Below, piece by piece: positions 45,894 through 60,888 of a DNA stretch of 64,000 bases. Numbering within the stretch: the first letter of the stretch is position 1; the number at the start of each line of letters is the position of its first letter. The stretch is from positions 1,054,001 to 1,118,000 of the forward strand of contig NZ_CP047211.1 in assembly GCF_030408795.1 (NCBI RefSeq). Direction: 5' to 3'. Made by a program: the position numbers and the translations under genes. The notes under the pieces are model-generated. The model was not told the DNA's origin and did no database searches. It worked only from the letters and a program-made list of their open reading frames with translations. Source of the stretch: Corynebacterium hansenii. GTDB taxonomy: Bacteria; Actinomycetota; Actinomycetes; Mycobacteriales; Mycobacteriaceae.

Positions 45894-46912
45894 CCGCCTT
45901 CCGGGGCCTCGGGCCCATGCCGGGCACCGACGTCCGCGCCGCCGCCGAGATCCTCGCGGGCGAGTGCGGTGCCGCCCCGCATCTGCCCATCCTCGCCGAC
46001 CGGGGCCTGGGCGCCGACGCCATCGGCCGCACCGGCGCGATCTGCGCCGACCTCGATCTCGACGCCGGGCCGCGGTCGTGGCGCATCGCCGACCGCGGCG
46101 GGCGCGCCGTGTCGCTGGCCGCCGATCATCTCGAACGCGACCTCGACGCGTGCGAGGAGTTCTGGGGGACCACCCCGGAGACGGTGACGGTGCCCATCGT
46201 CGGCCCGTGGACGTTGGCGGCGGCCATCGAGCTGCCCGGCGGCCACCGGATGCTGGTCGACCGCGGCGCCGTGGCCTACCTGGCGGCGTCGCTCGCGGAG
46301 GGGCTGGCGGCCCACGTCGCCGAGGTGCGCAGGCGGTTCGGCGCGGAGGTGGGCGTCGTCATGCACGAGCCCGCCGCGCCCGCCGTCGCCGCGGGCCTGG
46401 TGGAGGGGGCGGTCGCGGGCACAACGCTGCCCGCGGTGGGGTACCGCGAGATGGCGGAGCAGTGGCGCACGCTGACCGACGACGCCGCCGGGCTGCCGGG
46501 GATCACCCTGGCGCTGCCCGGGATCGGCGCGTCGCTGGAGAAGGCGCTGCCGGAATCCGGCGCGTCGGGCCTCGCCCTGCCGATCGGGAAGATCCGCGGG
46601 TCGGAGATGCTCGACCGGGTCGGGCGCCTGCGCGCGGCCGGGCTGGACCTGACGCTCGGCGCCGTGCCCGCCCGGCCCGGGGCCACCGACGAGCACACCG
46701 GCGCCCACCTGGAGCCGGACGCGCGGGACATCGCCGAGCGCATCGCCCGGCTGTGGGACGAGCTGTCCTTCCCGCGCGTCGACCTCGTCGATCATGTGGA
46801 CATCACCGTCGACCGCGATTTCGCCGCCGCCCCCGCGTCGTGGGTCGCCCCCGCATACGCGGGCGGGCGCCGCACCGCGGAATTGATCTCGCGGGCGGCG
46901 GGGGACCTGTAG
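45890..46912 (+). CDS. MetE C-terminal-like protein lacking zinc-ligand cysteines
   Basis: Protein of 340 residues annotated in relatives as cobalamin-independent methionine synthase-like. A TIM-barrel pattern can be followed: [69 protein letters not shown] and [14 protein letters not shown]. All three cysteines lie in the first quarter ([18 protein letters not shown]), and none is where MetE binds its catalytic zinc. It is therefore unlikely to be an ordinary methionine synthase. It overlaps the mnmA stop (ATGA), so it is translationally coupled to tRNA thiolation, a context conserved in corynebacteria. True role unknown. Confidence 0.72.
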   Translation: MTAFRGLGPMPGTDVRAAAEILAGECGAAPHLPILADRGLGADAIGRTGAICADLDLDAGPRSWRIADRGGRAVSLAADHLERDLDACEEFWGTTPETVTVPIVGPWTLAAAIELPGGHRMLVDRGAVAYLAASLAEGLAAHVAEVRRRFGAEVGVVMHEPAAPAVAAGLVEGAVAGTTLPAVGYREMAEQWRTLTDDAAGLPGITLALPGIGASLEKALPESGASGLALPIGKIRGSEMLDRVGRLRAAGLDLTLGAVPARPGATDEHTGAHLEPDARDIAERIARLWDELSFPRVDLVDHVDITVDRDFAAAPASWVAPAYAGGRRTAELISRAAGDL

Positions 46913-46914
46913 CG

Positions 46915-47613
46915 TCAGCGCGCCATCGACTCCAGGAGCTTGACGACGGCCGGCGCATCCCGCAGATCCTCGACGATCGCGGTGCCGTCGGGGAGGTCAT
47001 CGTCGGTGAAATACGGCGTGGCCAGGCGATTGACGTTGACCATCGCCGCGGTGAGGTCCGACGCCGTGTGGCGGCCGGTGGTCACGCCCACGAACCCGAT
47101 GCCGTTTTCCAGTGCCGCCGCGGCATCCGCCGGGGTGTCGCCCACGGCGACGACGGGGCCGCGGCCGCCCCATTCCATCAGAGCGACCCGCAGCAGCTCC
47201 GACCTGTCGACCTCGTAGTCGCCGAAGGCCGAGAAGCGCGGCGCCATGAACTCCGACAGGTGGGCGTGGCGCAGCTTCAGCCAGCCGGTCTCGGCCATGT
47301 TGCCCGAGACCACCGTCTGCGAATGCCCCGACCGGGCCAGCGCCGACACCACGGCCCGCACGCCCGGCAGGACGGAACCCCGCCATTCGGCGACGGCGCA
47401 GGCGTCGGCGAGGTCGGTCAGGAAATCCCCGAGGACCGCATCGCCCGGCTGCGCGCCGAGCACGGAACCCCAGATGTCGGCGTCCGTGCGCCCGGCGAAG
47501 GTCAGGTCCGCGGGGCGCTCGATGCCGCGCTCCGCCAACAGCCGGTCCGCCTCGGCGTGGCCGAAGCCGGCGTTGTCGATGAGCGTCAGATCGATGTCCC
47601 AGATGACGAGCAC
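46915..47613 (-). CDS. HAD-family hydrolase (phosphoglycolate phosphatase-like)
   Basis: Cytoplasmic haloacid dehalogenase superfamily enzyme of 232 residues, probably a small-molecule phosphatase. It has motif I DIDLTLID with nucleophile D6 and acid/base D8, a helical cap (about 15-90, NAGFGHAEADRLLAERGIE), motif II VVSGNM, and motif IV GDTPADAAAA with GFVGVTTGRH. The start chosen is GTG 47613, preceded by AAGGGAG; TTG 47634 in the same frame is less likely. Substrate cannot be predicted. It converges on the MetE-like gene 2 bp away and diverges from the cobalamin riboswitch. Confidence 0.82.
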   Translation of the reverse strand: MLVIWDIDLTLIDNAGFGHAEADRLLAERGIERPADLTFAGRTDADIWGSVLGAQPGDAVLGDFLTDLADACAVAEWRGSVLPGVRAVVSALARSGHSQTVVSGNMAETGWLKLRHAHLSEFMAPRFSAFGDYEVDRSELLRVALMEWGGRGPVVAVGDTPADAAAALENGIGFVGVTTGRHTASDLTAAMVNVNRLATPYFTDDDLPDGTAIVEDLRDAPAVVKLLESMAR

Positions 47614-47699
47614 GGGTACTCCCTTATGTGGCAAGCGCGTGGCGGCATCAGGTTACTGCCTCGCCCGTCCGGCCGGTCCGACGGCCCCCGCCGGGGTGC

Positions 47700-47705
47700 T
47701 ACGGT
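47700..47705 (+). promoter_or_regulatory. Candidate -10 element for the cobalamin-controlled operon
   Basis: TACGGT lies just upstream of the riboswitch, giving a transcript start close to its 5' edge. Confidence 0.45.
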
Positions 47706-47707
47706 GC

Positions 47708-47860
47708 TCGGGCAAGGAATCGGCGCCAGGGAATCCGGTGGGAATCCGGAACTGTCGCGCAGCGGTGAGAGGGCCCATCCCCCGCACGATGCCACTGGAC
47801 CGGCGCATGGCCGTCCGGGAAGGCGCGCGGGAGTCGACCTCGAGTCCGAAGACCCGCCGG
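47708..47860 (+). ncRNA. Cobalamin riboswitch
   Basis: The conserved blocks of the adenosylcobalamin/B12 riboswitch occur in order. They are AGGGAATCCGGTGGGAATCC (47729-47748), GAACTGTCGCGCAGCGGT (the B12-box-like CGCAACTGT counterpart, about 47749-47766), GCCACTGG (47791-47798), GGGAAGGC (47817-47824) and GAGTCCGAAGACCCGCC (47842-47858). The last GAAGACC...CGCC block is characteristic. It precedes a binding protein/permease/ATPase operon, so cobalamin should repress the transporter. Boundaries are approximate. Confidence 0.88.
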
Positions 47861-47912
47861 TTCGACGTCCACGCCGCGCCCCGCGTCAGGGTGACGGCGG
47901 TGTTCCACGAAG

Positions 47913-49004
47913 GTGGGCCCCTTGAACAAGCTCGCGCTCCGCGCCGTCCCGACCGCCATCGCCGCATCGATGGCCCTGCTCCTGGTTTCCTGCTCCGTCG
48001 GCGGCGGTGGCGCGGATTCCGCCGCCAAGCCCGGCGGCGAGACGACCGTCGTCAACTGCGGGAAGGAAACCCCGTATCCGGCGGACCCGAAGATGCTCGC
48101 GTACGACTCCGGGATCATCTCGATCGCGCTGTCCGCCGGCGCGCGCGACAACCTCGACGCCGTGGCCGCCATCGGCAAGGACCGCGACACCCTCGCGGCG
48201 AAGTACGGCGCCGACGTGATCGGCGGGCTGAACGAAATCGCCGAGAAGCAGCCGACCCTCGAGCAGATCGTCGCGGCCCAGCCGGACGTCTACTTCTCCG
48301 GCTGGAACTACGGGCTGTCCGAGGGCGGCGGGGTGACGCCGGAGCTGCTGGACCAGCGCGGCATCGGCACCTACGTGCTCACCGAATCCTGCCGGAAGGA
48401 GGGCACCGACCGGCGCGGCCTCGTCGACCCGTGGGAGGCGCTGGAAACCGACCTGCGCAACGTCGGCACGATGACGGGAGGCTCGGATCAGGCGGAGGCG
48501 GTGATCGAGGACATCGCCGAGCGCCGCAAGAAGCTCGACGCGGCCCCGAGGGCGGACAAGGCGCCGACGGTGTTCGTGTTCGACTCCGGCACCGACGCGA
48601 TCTACACCTCCGGCAGGTTCGGCGGCCCTCAGGCGATCATCGAGACCGCCGGCGGACGCAACCAGGCCGAGGGCCTGGACGACTCGTGGGTGCAGGTCGG
48701 CTGGGAATCGCTGGCGAAGGACGCCCCGGACGCCTTCGTGTTCGTCGACTACGACGGGCAGACCTTCGACGAGAAGGTCCGCGTCCTGAAGAACCACCCG
48801 GTGACCCGCGACCTGCCCGCGGTGAAGGAGAACCGCTTCGTCAACCTTTCGTACTCGATGTGGGTGTCCTCGCCGCTGAACATCGACGCCGCCGAGCACT
48901 TGCGCAAGGGGCTGGAGAAGTTCGGCCTCGTGCCCGAGTCCGGAATCGAGCCCGCCATGAAGCTGCCCGGGAGCCTCGACGGGCGCGAGCACTTCGCCTC
49001 CTAG
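47913..49004 (+). CDS. ABC importer substrate-binding lipoprotein, probably for cobalamin
   Basis: Exported lipoprotein of 363 residues with signal peptide and lipobox LVSC (C27). The mature part has the two-lobed FecB/BtuF fold: AYDSGIISIALSAGARDNLDAVAAIGK, QPTLEQIVAAQPDVYFSGWN, the interlobe region near GTDRRGLVDPWEALE, and SMWVSSPLNIDAAEHL at the end. This class binds siderophores, heme or cobalamin. The upstream cobalamin riboswitch makes B12 the likely ligand. Start is GTG 47913 or TTG 47922; GAAGG at 47909-47913 favours the TTG by spacing. Permease and ATPase genes follow. Confidence 0.85.
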   Translation: MGPLNKLALRAVPTAIAASMALLLVSCSVGGGGADSAAKPGGETTVVNCGKETPYPADPKMLAYDSGIISIALSAGARDNLDAVAAIGKDRDTLAAKYGADVIGGLNEIAEKQPTLEQIVAAQPDVYFSGWNYGLSEGGGVTPELLDQRGIGTYVLTESCRKEGTDRRGLVDPWEALETDLRNVGTMTGGSDQAEAVIEDIAERRKKLDAAPRADKAPTVFVFDSGTDAIYTSGRFGGPQAIIETAGGRNQAEGLDDSWVQVGWESLAKDAPDAFVFVDYDGQTFDEKVRVLKNHPVTRDLPAVKENRFVNLSYSMWVSSPLNIDAAEHLRKGLEKFGLVPESGIEPAMKLPGSLDGREHFAS

Positions 49005-49021
49005 CCGGAAGGGCGGTTTTC

Positions 49022-50055
49022 GTGTTGGGGAAGGCGGCCACGCCGCTTCTCGTGCTCGTGCTGGCGGCGCTGACCGCGGTCAGCTTCGTCGCGTCGCTGA
49101 CGTTCGGATCGGTCGGCTATTCGCTGCCGCAGGTGTGGGACGTCGTCGCGGCCCAACTGTCCGGGGCCGCGTACCCGGATCGCGCGGTCAACGACATCGT
49201 GTGGGAGCTCCGGGCGCCCAGGGGTCTGATGGCCATCGTCGTCGGCGCCGGTCTGGCGATGGCGGGCGTCGCCATGCAGACGCTCGTGCGCAACCCGCTC
49301 GCCGACCCCTACCTGCTCGGCATCTCGGCCGGCGCCAGCGTCGGCGCGACGGCCGTGATCACGGTCGGCGCGTTCTCCGGGTTCGGCGTGTGGGCGCTGT
49401 CCGGCGGCGCGCTGGTCGGCGCGGTGGCGGCGACGGCGATCGTGTACCTGGTGACCATGCTGCAGGGCGGCATCACCCCGCTGCGCCTGATCCTGTCGGG
49501 CGTCGTGCTGTCGTCGGCGTTCTCGGCCGTCGCCAGCCTGCTGGTGTTCCGGGCCCCGGATTCGCGGTCGGCGCAGTCGGTGCTGTTCTGGATGCTCGGC
49601 TCCGTGTCGGGCGCCCAGTGGAACCGGTTGCCGCTGCCGCTGCTCGTGCTCGTGCCCGCGGTGGTCCTGCTGTTCCTGCTGAGCCCGCGCCTCGACGCCC
49701 TGTCCGCGGGCCCGGAGACCGCCGCAGCGCTGGGCGTGCGGGTCGGTCTGCTGCGCAAGGTCCTCTTCGGCGTGCAGGCGGTGCTGGTCGGCGCGATGGT
49801 CGCGGTGGCCGGCGGCATCGGTTTCGTCGGGCTGGTCATCCCGCACTTCGCCCGGCTGCTGGTGGGGTCGGTGCACCGCCGCGCCATTCCGGTGGCGGTG
49901 TTCTCGGGCGCGCTGTTCCTGCTGTGGGTCGACGTCCTGGCCCGCCTCATCGCCCCGCCGCAGGAGATCCCGCTGGGCGTGGTCACGGGCGTGATCGGCG
50001 CACCGGTGTTCCTGCTGCTGATGGGCCGTTCCCGCTACCGTTTCGGAGGGCAGTC

Positions 50056-50059
<4 letters not shown>
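49022..50059 (+). CDS. ABC importer permease (FecCD/BtuC family)
   Basis: Integral membrane subunit of 345 residues with about nine or ten hydrophobic segments. It carries the family signatures LRAPRGLMAIVVGAGLAMAG, TLVRNPLADPYLLGISAGAS (the loop contacting the ATPase), GITPLRLILSGVVLSSAF, LGVRVGLLRKVLFGVQAV and GGIGFVGLVIPHFARLLVG. The FecCD family transports ferric siderophores, heme or B12; the riboswitch upstream points to B12. Start GTG 49022 after GGAAGGGCGG. It overlaps the ATPase gene as ATGA. A single permease gene implies a homodimer, as in BtuC2. Confidence 0.92.
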
Positions 50060-56111
<6,052 letters not shown>

Positions 56112-56198
56112 GGGGTTGGGTCTCCGATTGCGGATGGTGGACGCAGACGAAAACCGACACTACCCGGCGATTCCGCCGACCTCGCGCCGAGCGCGCGG

Positions 56199-56861
56199 TC
56201 AGTGCAGGATCGCGCCGACGATGTCGCCGATGCGGCCGAGGTGCTCGACCTCCGACGGCAGGAAATCCGGTCCGCCCGGGCGGCCGATGACCAGCGTCCA
56301 GCCCTTGCCCATCGGGGCCGCGGCCAGCGACGATTCCATGAGGGTCCACGCCTCGGGGATCCAGTCCTCGTTCTCGCCGTCGAGGCGGCGGGCGGAGTCC
56401 ACCGGCGGTTCGTCCAGCGTGCGGCCGTCGTCCTCGGGGGCGGCGATGGAGGCCACCACGCGGCGGGTGCCGGCGGAGGAATGCCCGAGCACGAGCGCCC
56501 AGCCGGCGGTCATGGTGCGCGGCAGGCCGTCGACGATTTCGCCGAGGGCGCGCTCCGGCTGGCCGCGGTGGCGGGACAGCTCGGCGAGCATGGCGATCTG
56601 GCCGCGGCGGTCGACGGACCCGGAGAACGGGCGGATGGAGTCGACCTCGACGTCGTCGAGCGACTGCGCCGCGGTGATGAGGGTGTCCGGCAGGGAGCCG
56701 TTGGGCAGCTCGACCACGATGTCGTCCACGACGGTCCCGCCTTCGCCGTGCTCCACGACGTCGACGGAGCGGATGTCGCCGCCCGTTTCGCCGAGCGCCG
56801 CCGCCAGCAGGCCCAAAGAGCCGGGGGCGTCGGGGATCTGCACTCGCATCAGGTAGGACAT
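56199..56861 (-). CDS. ACT-domain amino-acid-binding protein
   Basis: Protein of 220 residues with an N-terminal ACT domain (about 3-75, LMRVQIPDAPGSLGLLAAALGETGGDI). This is a fold that usually binds small ligands such as amino acids and regulates enzymes. The rest contains GWALVLGHSSAGTRRVVASIAAP and GWTLVIGRPGGPDFLPSEVEHLGRI, which resembles a degenerate GAF-like sensory domain. Start ATG 56861; AAAGG is 12 nt further upstream, and ATG 56849 (MRVQIPDAP) is an alternative. Relatives are found next to gatCA in corynebacteria. It probably senses a metabolite, but no target is evident. Confidence 0.78.
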   Translation of the reverse strand: MSYLMRVQIPDAPGSLGLLAAALGETGGDIRSVDVVEHGEGGTVVDDIVVELPNGSLPDTLITAAQSLDDVEVDSIRPFSGSVDRRGQIAMLAELSRHRGQPERALGEIVDGLPRTMTAGWALVLGHSSAGTRRVVASIAAPEDDGRTLDEPPVDSARRLDGENEDWIPEAWTLMESSLAAAPMGKGWTLVIGRPGGPDFLPSEVEHLGRIGDIVGAILH

Positions 56862-57027
56862 GTGGTTACAAGTACCTTTCGTGGTGGCCGCCACCTGGGC
56901 AATCCCGTGTGACGCCGACCGGTTTCGACAAGACGGTTCACCAGGTTACATGGGCTCAGGCAATGAAGGGAATGTGACCCGGGCTACAAGTCGGGTAGCG
57001 GTTCTGCGGTTCCCCCATCCTCCCGGG

Positions 57028-57103
57028 CCCGCTTTACGACGGCGTAGCGCCCGCATTGATTCGGCGTTGCGGCCGCTCCCGGCGGGGTCCGTCGTCAAGC
57101 GGG
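57028..57103. repeat. Inverted pair of the recurrent 11-mer before gatC
   Basis: CCCGCTTTACGACGG (57028-57042, containing an exact 11-mer at 57031-57041) faces CCGTCGTCAAGCGGG (57089-57103). The 15-base arms differ at one position and are separated by 46 nt. It lies in the 298-bp gatC/ACT intergenic region, which holds no gene. Confidence 0.6.
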
Positions 57104-57115
57104 GTCCGCAGCGGC

Positions 57116-57121
57116 TAACCT
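57116..57121 (+). promoter_or_regulatory. -10 element for gatCA
   Basis: TAACCT, giving a leader of about 30 nt with ribosome binding site GAAAGGGG (57147-57154) before GTG 57160. Confidence 0.5.
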
Positions 57122-57159
57122 GAGCGGGTAAATCCCGGAGACAACGAAAGGGGTCACGC

Positions 57160-57459
57160 GTGCCCGCAATCTCGCGCGACGAGGTCGCCCACCTCGCACG
57201 ACTGTCCCGCCTGGCGCTGACCGACGCGGAGCTCGACGAGTTCGCCGGCCAGATCGACGGCATCATCAACCACGTCCAGGACGTCCAGCAGGTCGCCGCC
57301 GCGGACGTCGAGCCCATGAGCCACCCGTCGTCGCTGGCGGGCGTCATGCGCGAGGACGTCGTCAAGCCGACGCTGACCGCGGAGCAGGCCCTGGACCAGG
57401 CGCCGTCCGTCGAGGACCAGCGCTTCGAGGTCCCGCAGATCCTGGGCGAGGAGGAGTGA
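57160..57459 (+). CDS. gatC: Glutamyl/aspartyl-tRNA amidotransferase subunit C
   Basis: Small scaffold subunit (99 residues) of GatCAB, which amidates misacylated Glu-tRNA-Gln and Asp-tRNA-Asn. The sequence is typical: [25 protein letters not shown] and [20 protein letters not shown], the segment that wraps around GatA. GTG start after GAAAGGGG. gatA overlaps its end (GTGA). gatB is not adjacent and would be expected beyond pfkA, as in C. glutamicum. Confidence 0.95.
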   Translation: MPAISRDEVAHLARLSRLALTDAELDEFAGQIDGIINHVQDVQQVAAADVEPMSHPSSLAGVMREDVVKPTLTAEQALDQAPSVEDQRFEVPQILGEEE

Positions 57460-58973
57460 CCGTGGCCGACAACCCGAACCTGTTCACCGCCGTCGCCGAT
57501 GACCCGATCCTGGGCCTGACCGCCGCCGAGCTGGCCGAGAAGATCCACTCCCGCGAGCTGACCTCCGTCGAGGTCACGCAGGCGTTCCTCGACCGCATCG
57601 CCGCCGTCGACGAGGGCATCCACGCCTTCCTGCACGTCGGCGCCGACGAGGCCCTGGCCGCCGCGAAGGCCGTCGACGAGTCCCTCGACGCGGGCGAGGC
57701 CCCGGCGTCGCCGCTGGCGGGCGTGCCGCTGGCGCTGAAGGACGTCTTCGTCACCGTCGACGCCCCGACGACCTGCGCGTCGAAGATGCTCGAGGGCTAC
57801 ATGAGCCCCTACGACGCCACCGTCACCGAGAAGCTCCGCGCCGCGGGCATCCCGATCCTGGGCAAGACCAACATGGACGAGTTCGCCATGGGTTCGTCCA
57901 CCGAGAACTCCGCGTACGGCCCGACCCGCAACCCGTGGGACGGCGACCGCACCGCCGGCGGCTCCGGCGGCGGTTCCTCCGCGGCGCTGGCCGCGGCGAT
58001 GGCGCCGCTGGCCATCGGCACCGACACCGGCGGTTCGATCCGCCAGCCGGCCGCCCTGACCGCGACCGTCGGCGTCAAGCCGACCTACGGCACGGTGTCG
58101 CGCCACGGCCTCGTCGCCTGCGCGTCCTCGCTGGACCAGGGCGGCCCGACCGCCCGCACCGTCCTGGACACGGCGCTGCTGCACGAGATCATCGCCGGCC
58201 ACGACGACCGCGACTCCACCTCCACCGACCAGCCGATCGCCGACGTCGTCGCCGCCGCGAAGGCCGGCGCAAACGGCGACCTGACCGGCGTGAAGGTAGG
58301 CGTCGTCAAGCAGTTCGACCGGACCGAGGGCTACCAGGCGGGCGTGCTGGACTCGTTCCACGCGGCCGTCGACAAGCTGAAGGAGGCCGGCGCCGAGGTC
58401 GTGGAGGTCGACTGCCCCAACTTCGACCACGCGCTGAGCGCCTACTACCTGATCCTCCCGTGCGAGGTCAGCTCCAACCTCGCCCGCTTCGACGGCATGC
58501 GCTACGGCCTGCGCTCGGGCGACGACGGCACGCTGTCCGCCGACCAGGTGATGGCCAAGACCCGCGCCGAGGGCTTCGGCGACGAGGTCAAGCGCCGCAT
58601 CATCATCGGCACCTACGCCTTGTCGGTGGGCTACTACGACGCCTACTACCTGCAGGCGCAGCGCGTGCGCACGCTGATCCAGCAGGACTTCGAGCGGGCC
58701 TTCGAGCAGGTCGACGTCCTGGTGTCCCCGACGACGCCGACCACCGCGTTCAAGCTGGGCGAGAAGGTCGACGACCCGCTGAGCATGTACATGTTCGACC
58801 TGTGCACCCTGCCGCTGAACCTGGCCGGCATGTGCGGCATGTCGGTGCCCTCCGGGCTCGCCGCCGACACGGGCCTGCCCGTCGGCCTGCAGATCATGGC
58901 CCCGCGCCACGGCGACGACCGCCTGTACAAGGTCGGCGCCGCCTACGAGAAGGTCCGCGGCCGGGTGGTCTAA
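57456..58973 (+). CDS. gatA: Glutamyl/aspartyl-tRNA amidotransferase subunit A
   Basis: Glutaminase subunit of GatCAB, an amidase-signature enzyme that releases ammonia for tRNA amidation. The 505-residue protein has the Ser-cisSer-Lys triad: K95 (PLALKDVF), S170 (AGGSGGGSS) and nucleophile S194 ([12 protein letters not shown]). [17 protein letters not shown] and [11 protein letters not shown] also match. Start is GTG 57456, overlapping gatC, or GTG 57462, which is better spaced from GGCGAGGAGGAG. Its stop codon overlaps the convergent LssY-type gene by 4 bp. Confidence 0.96.
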   Translation: MTVADNPNLFTAVADDPILGLTAAELAEKIHSRELTSVEVTQAFLDRIAAVDEGIHAFLHVGADEALAAAKAVDESLDAGEAPASPLAGVPLALKDVFVTVDAPTTCASKMLEGYMSPYDATVTEKLRAAGIPILGKTNMDEFAMGSSTENSAYGPTRNPWDGDRTAGGSGGGSSAALAAAMAPLAIGTDTGGSIRQPAALTATVGVKPTYGTVSRHGLVACASSLDQGGPTARTVLDTALLHEIIAGHDDRDSTSTDQPIADVVAAAKAGANGDLTGVKVGVVKQFDRTEGYQAGVLDSFHAAVDKLKEAGAEVVEVDCPNFDHALSAYYLILPCEVSSNLARFDGMRYGLRSGDDGTLSADQVMAKTRAEGFGDEVKRRIIIGTYALSVGYYDAYYLQAQRVRTLIQQDFERAFEQVDVLVSPTTPTTAFKLGEKVDDPLSMYMFDLCTLPLNLAGMCGMSVPSGLAADTGLPVGLQIMAPRHGDDRLYKVGAAYEKVRGRVV

Positions 58974-60364
58974 CTCCGCGACAGCGCCCGCGCCCGCTTG
59001 CGCTCCCGCACCCACCGGCGGACTTCGTCGGAGGACAGCGCGAGCAGGGCGATGAGGCTGACGGCGGTGGTGACCAGATGCACCGTGACGCTCTCGGTCT
59101 CCGCCGCCCGGCCGTCGCGAAGCTGGAGGAAGAGCCCCGCGGCCAGCAGCGCCATCAGCGCGATGCGCGGCCACGTGCGGCCGGCCAGCGTCAGGATGGT
59201 GAGCGTCACCAGCGCGACGAGCCAGATGGACAGCGACGCGAAGAAATCGACGACGTCGATCGGCTCCGTCGCGTCGGGGCTCGCGAAAATCTCCGAGGGC
59301 GATTTCACCGCGGCCCAGGCGAGCACGGCGATCTGCGCCGCGAAGGACACCATGAGCATGGACAGGGCCAGCATGAGCTTCGGCGGCCGGTGCACGTGCG
59401 GTTGAGCGGGACCGGCGTCGGCCACGGCATCCGGGTCGGGTGAGGCGACGGGGCCATCCGGCACGGCGTACCCGGCCGCGGCCACGGCGACCGCGGGAGG
59501 CTGCTCGGCCCCGGGGCGCACGGGCACCCCGCGCAGATCGATGACCGGCAAGTCGCCGTCCGTGCGCACCCTGTCGCCGCCGCCGTTGCGGTGGTGGTAG
59601 CCGGTGGAGAACTCGCGGATCAGGTCGACGGACACGTGCTGCCCGACCTCGGGGGCGGACTGCAGCGAATCGACGATGTAGTCGCGCTCGACGTCGATGT
59701 TCTCGTCGATGCGGTGGGTGATCTGGAGGGTGAACAGGCTCAGGCCGACGGACGTGTCGAACGTGCCCGCGCCGAGCCACCCGACGCGGCGGCCGCCGGG
59801 CAGCGGCCAGCCGTCGGGGCACCGCCAGAACCGGACGTGGTGGCGCTGCGAGGGCGAGCCCTCGACCTCCTGCTGGTACGCCAGATCCTGCATCCGCCCG
59901 AAGAGGAACAGCGGCGACACCGGGGCCTCGGGGTAGGAGCGCCCCAGGACCGAGGACACGACGATGCGCCAGGACGTCCGCAGGTTCACCGGGTCCGCGA
60001 GGGTCCATCCGGCGGCGGTCATGGCCTCGTGGATCTCCGCGGCGGTGCCGTCGACGGCCAGATTCACCGGGTCGCCGAGCATGCCCTCGGAGGTGCGGGT
60101 GCGGCCGAAGAAGTAATCGGGGACGTACAGCGACGTGAGGATCCTGTGCAGCCGCGGCAGCGTCAGATACGCCGTGACCGCCCAGAAGGGCACGAGCAGC
60201 ACGAGCGACCACCCCAGCTGGAATGAATTGTCCAGCAGCAGCAGCGCGAACCACACCGCCAGCGCGCCGGCGGCGACGAAGAAGCCTACGTCCACCCACT
60301 GCGCGCGCGATTCCGGTCGGATCTGGGCGTCGAGGACGCGGCGGGACTCCCGAATCTCGCTCAT
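58970..60364 (-). CDS. LssY C-terminal domain membrane protein
   Basis: Membrane protein of 464 residues. Two N-terminal helices (about 25-70) are followed by an extracytoplasmic or cytoplasmic LssY-type domain (about 95-280) with [84 protein letters not shown] and [11 protein letters not shown]. After a Pro/Ala-rich linker, about four more helices complete the protein. LssY domains occur fused to phosphatase or DedA modules elsewhere; here neither is present. Function unknown; a cell-envelope role is plausible. Start ATG 60364 follows TACGCT by 6 nt. Confidence 0.75.
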   Translation of the reverse strand: MSEIRESRRVLDAQIRPESRAQWVDVGFFVAAGALAVWFALLLLDNSFQLGWSLVLLVPFWAVTAYLTLPRLHRILTSLYVPDYFFGRTRTSEGMLGDPVNLAVDGTAAEIHEAMTAAGWTLADPVNLRTSWRIVVSSVLGRSYPEAPVSPLFLFGRMQDLAYQQEVEGSPSQRHHVRFWRCPDGWPLPGGRRVGWLGAGTFDTSVGLSLFTLQITHRIDENIDVERDYIVDSLQSAPEVGQHVSVDLIREFSTGYHHRNGGGDRVRTDGDLPVIDLRGVPVRPGAEQPPAVAVAAAGYAVPDGPVASPDPDAVADAGPAQPHVHRPPKLMLALSMLMVSFAAQIAVLAWAAVKSPSEIFASPDATEPIDVVDFFASLSIWLVALVTLTILTLAGRTWPRIALMALLAAGLFLQLRDGRAAETESVTVHLVTTAVSLIALLALSSDEVRRWVRERKRARALSRS

Positions 60365-60370
60365 GGGCAC

Positions 60371-60376
60371 AGCGTA
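60371..60376 (-). promoter_or_regulatory. -10 element of the LssY-type gene, leaderless type
   Basis: TACGCT on the minus strand, ending 6 nt before the start codon. Confidence 0.5.
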
Positions 60377-60406
60377 TCGCCGGAGCGGCGATGACGGTAC
60401 GGGCAT

Positions 60407-60458
60407 GTTCAAATTTACGGTGGACAGTTCAAATGGATTGCTAATGCTGGAATAGTGT
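60407..60458 (+). promoter_or_regulatory. Promoter of the HTH gene with GTTCAAAT direct repeat
   Basis: GTTCAAAT occurs at 60407-60414 and 60427-60434, exactly 20 bp (two helical turns) apart, in an AT-rich patch upstream of TAGTGT (60453-60458). Likely operator half-sites, possibly for the HTH protein encoded downstream. Confidence 0.5.
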
Positions 60459-60472
60459 GTCATGATCTCCAT

Positions 60473-60835
60473 ATGGGAACGAAAGAACGCACCGCGCCGC
60501 AGGCGCTGGGAATGGAAGTGGCCGCACTGCTCAGGGAGGCCGTCGCACGGCGCGAGATGACGCAGGCCGAGGTCGGGCAGAAGGCGGGGATCTCCACCTC
60601 GCAGGTGAGCAAGTACCTCCGGGCCATCCGGCCCATCACCATCGACGAACTGGACAACATCTGCCGCGCCATCGGGGTCAGCTTCGAGCGGCTCATCGTG
60701 GAAGCGGGGTACCGGACGCGCGACAGGCATTCGGCGGTGGCGGGCGATGGGATCGACGATCGTCCGGCCGATGAAGTCCGCCGCGTCCTCGAGTCGCCGT
60801 CCCGCGGCGAGGGCGGATGGTGGGATCGCGGGTAG
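60473..60835 (+). CDS. Helix-turn-helix (XRE family) regulator
   Basis: Small DNA-binding protein of 120 residues. The central part is a classical HTH_3 domain (about 18-75): LLREAVARREMTQAEVGQKAGISTSQVSKYLRAIRPITIDELDNICRAIG. Here MTQAEVGQKAG is helix 2 and ISTSQVSKYLR the recognition helix. The C-terminal 40 residues are polar and not conserved. ATG 60473 gives MGTKERTAPQ; GTG 60455 is also in frame but less likely. It probably regulates itself and perhaps the MFS gene 53 bp downstream. The LssY-type gene is divergent, so the shared 108-bp region may be its target. Confidence 0.8.
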   Translation: MGTKERTAPQALGMEVAALLREAVARREMTQAEVGQKAGISTSQVSKYLRAIRPITIDELDNICRAIGVSFERLIVEAGYRTRDRHSAVAGDGIDDRPADEVRRVLESPSRGEGGWWDRG

Positions 60836-60850
60836 CGCACGGCCGTGGCG

Positions 60851-60856
60851 TAACAT
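60851..60856 (+). promoter_or_regulatory. Candidate -10 element of the MFS gene
   Basis: TAACAT, 32 nt before GTG 60889, with GAAGGG (60877-60882) as ribosome binding site. Confidence 0.45.
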
Positions 60857-60888
60857 CGGCCCGACGCAATCGGATGAAGGGCGGTCAC

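Noticed and set aside
45890..46912. Functional cobalamin-independent methionine synthase
   Set aside because: Too short, and lacking the cysteines that bind the catalytic zinc.
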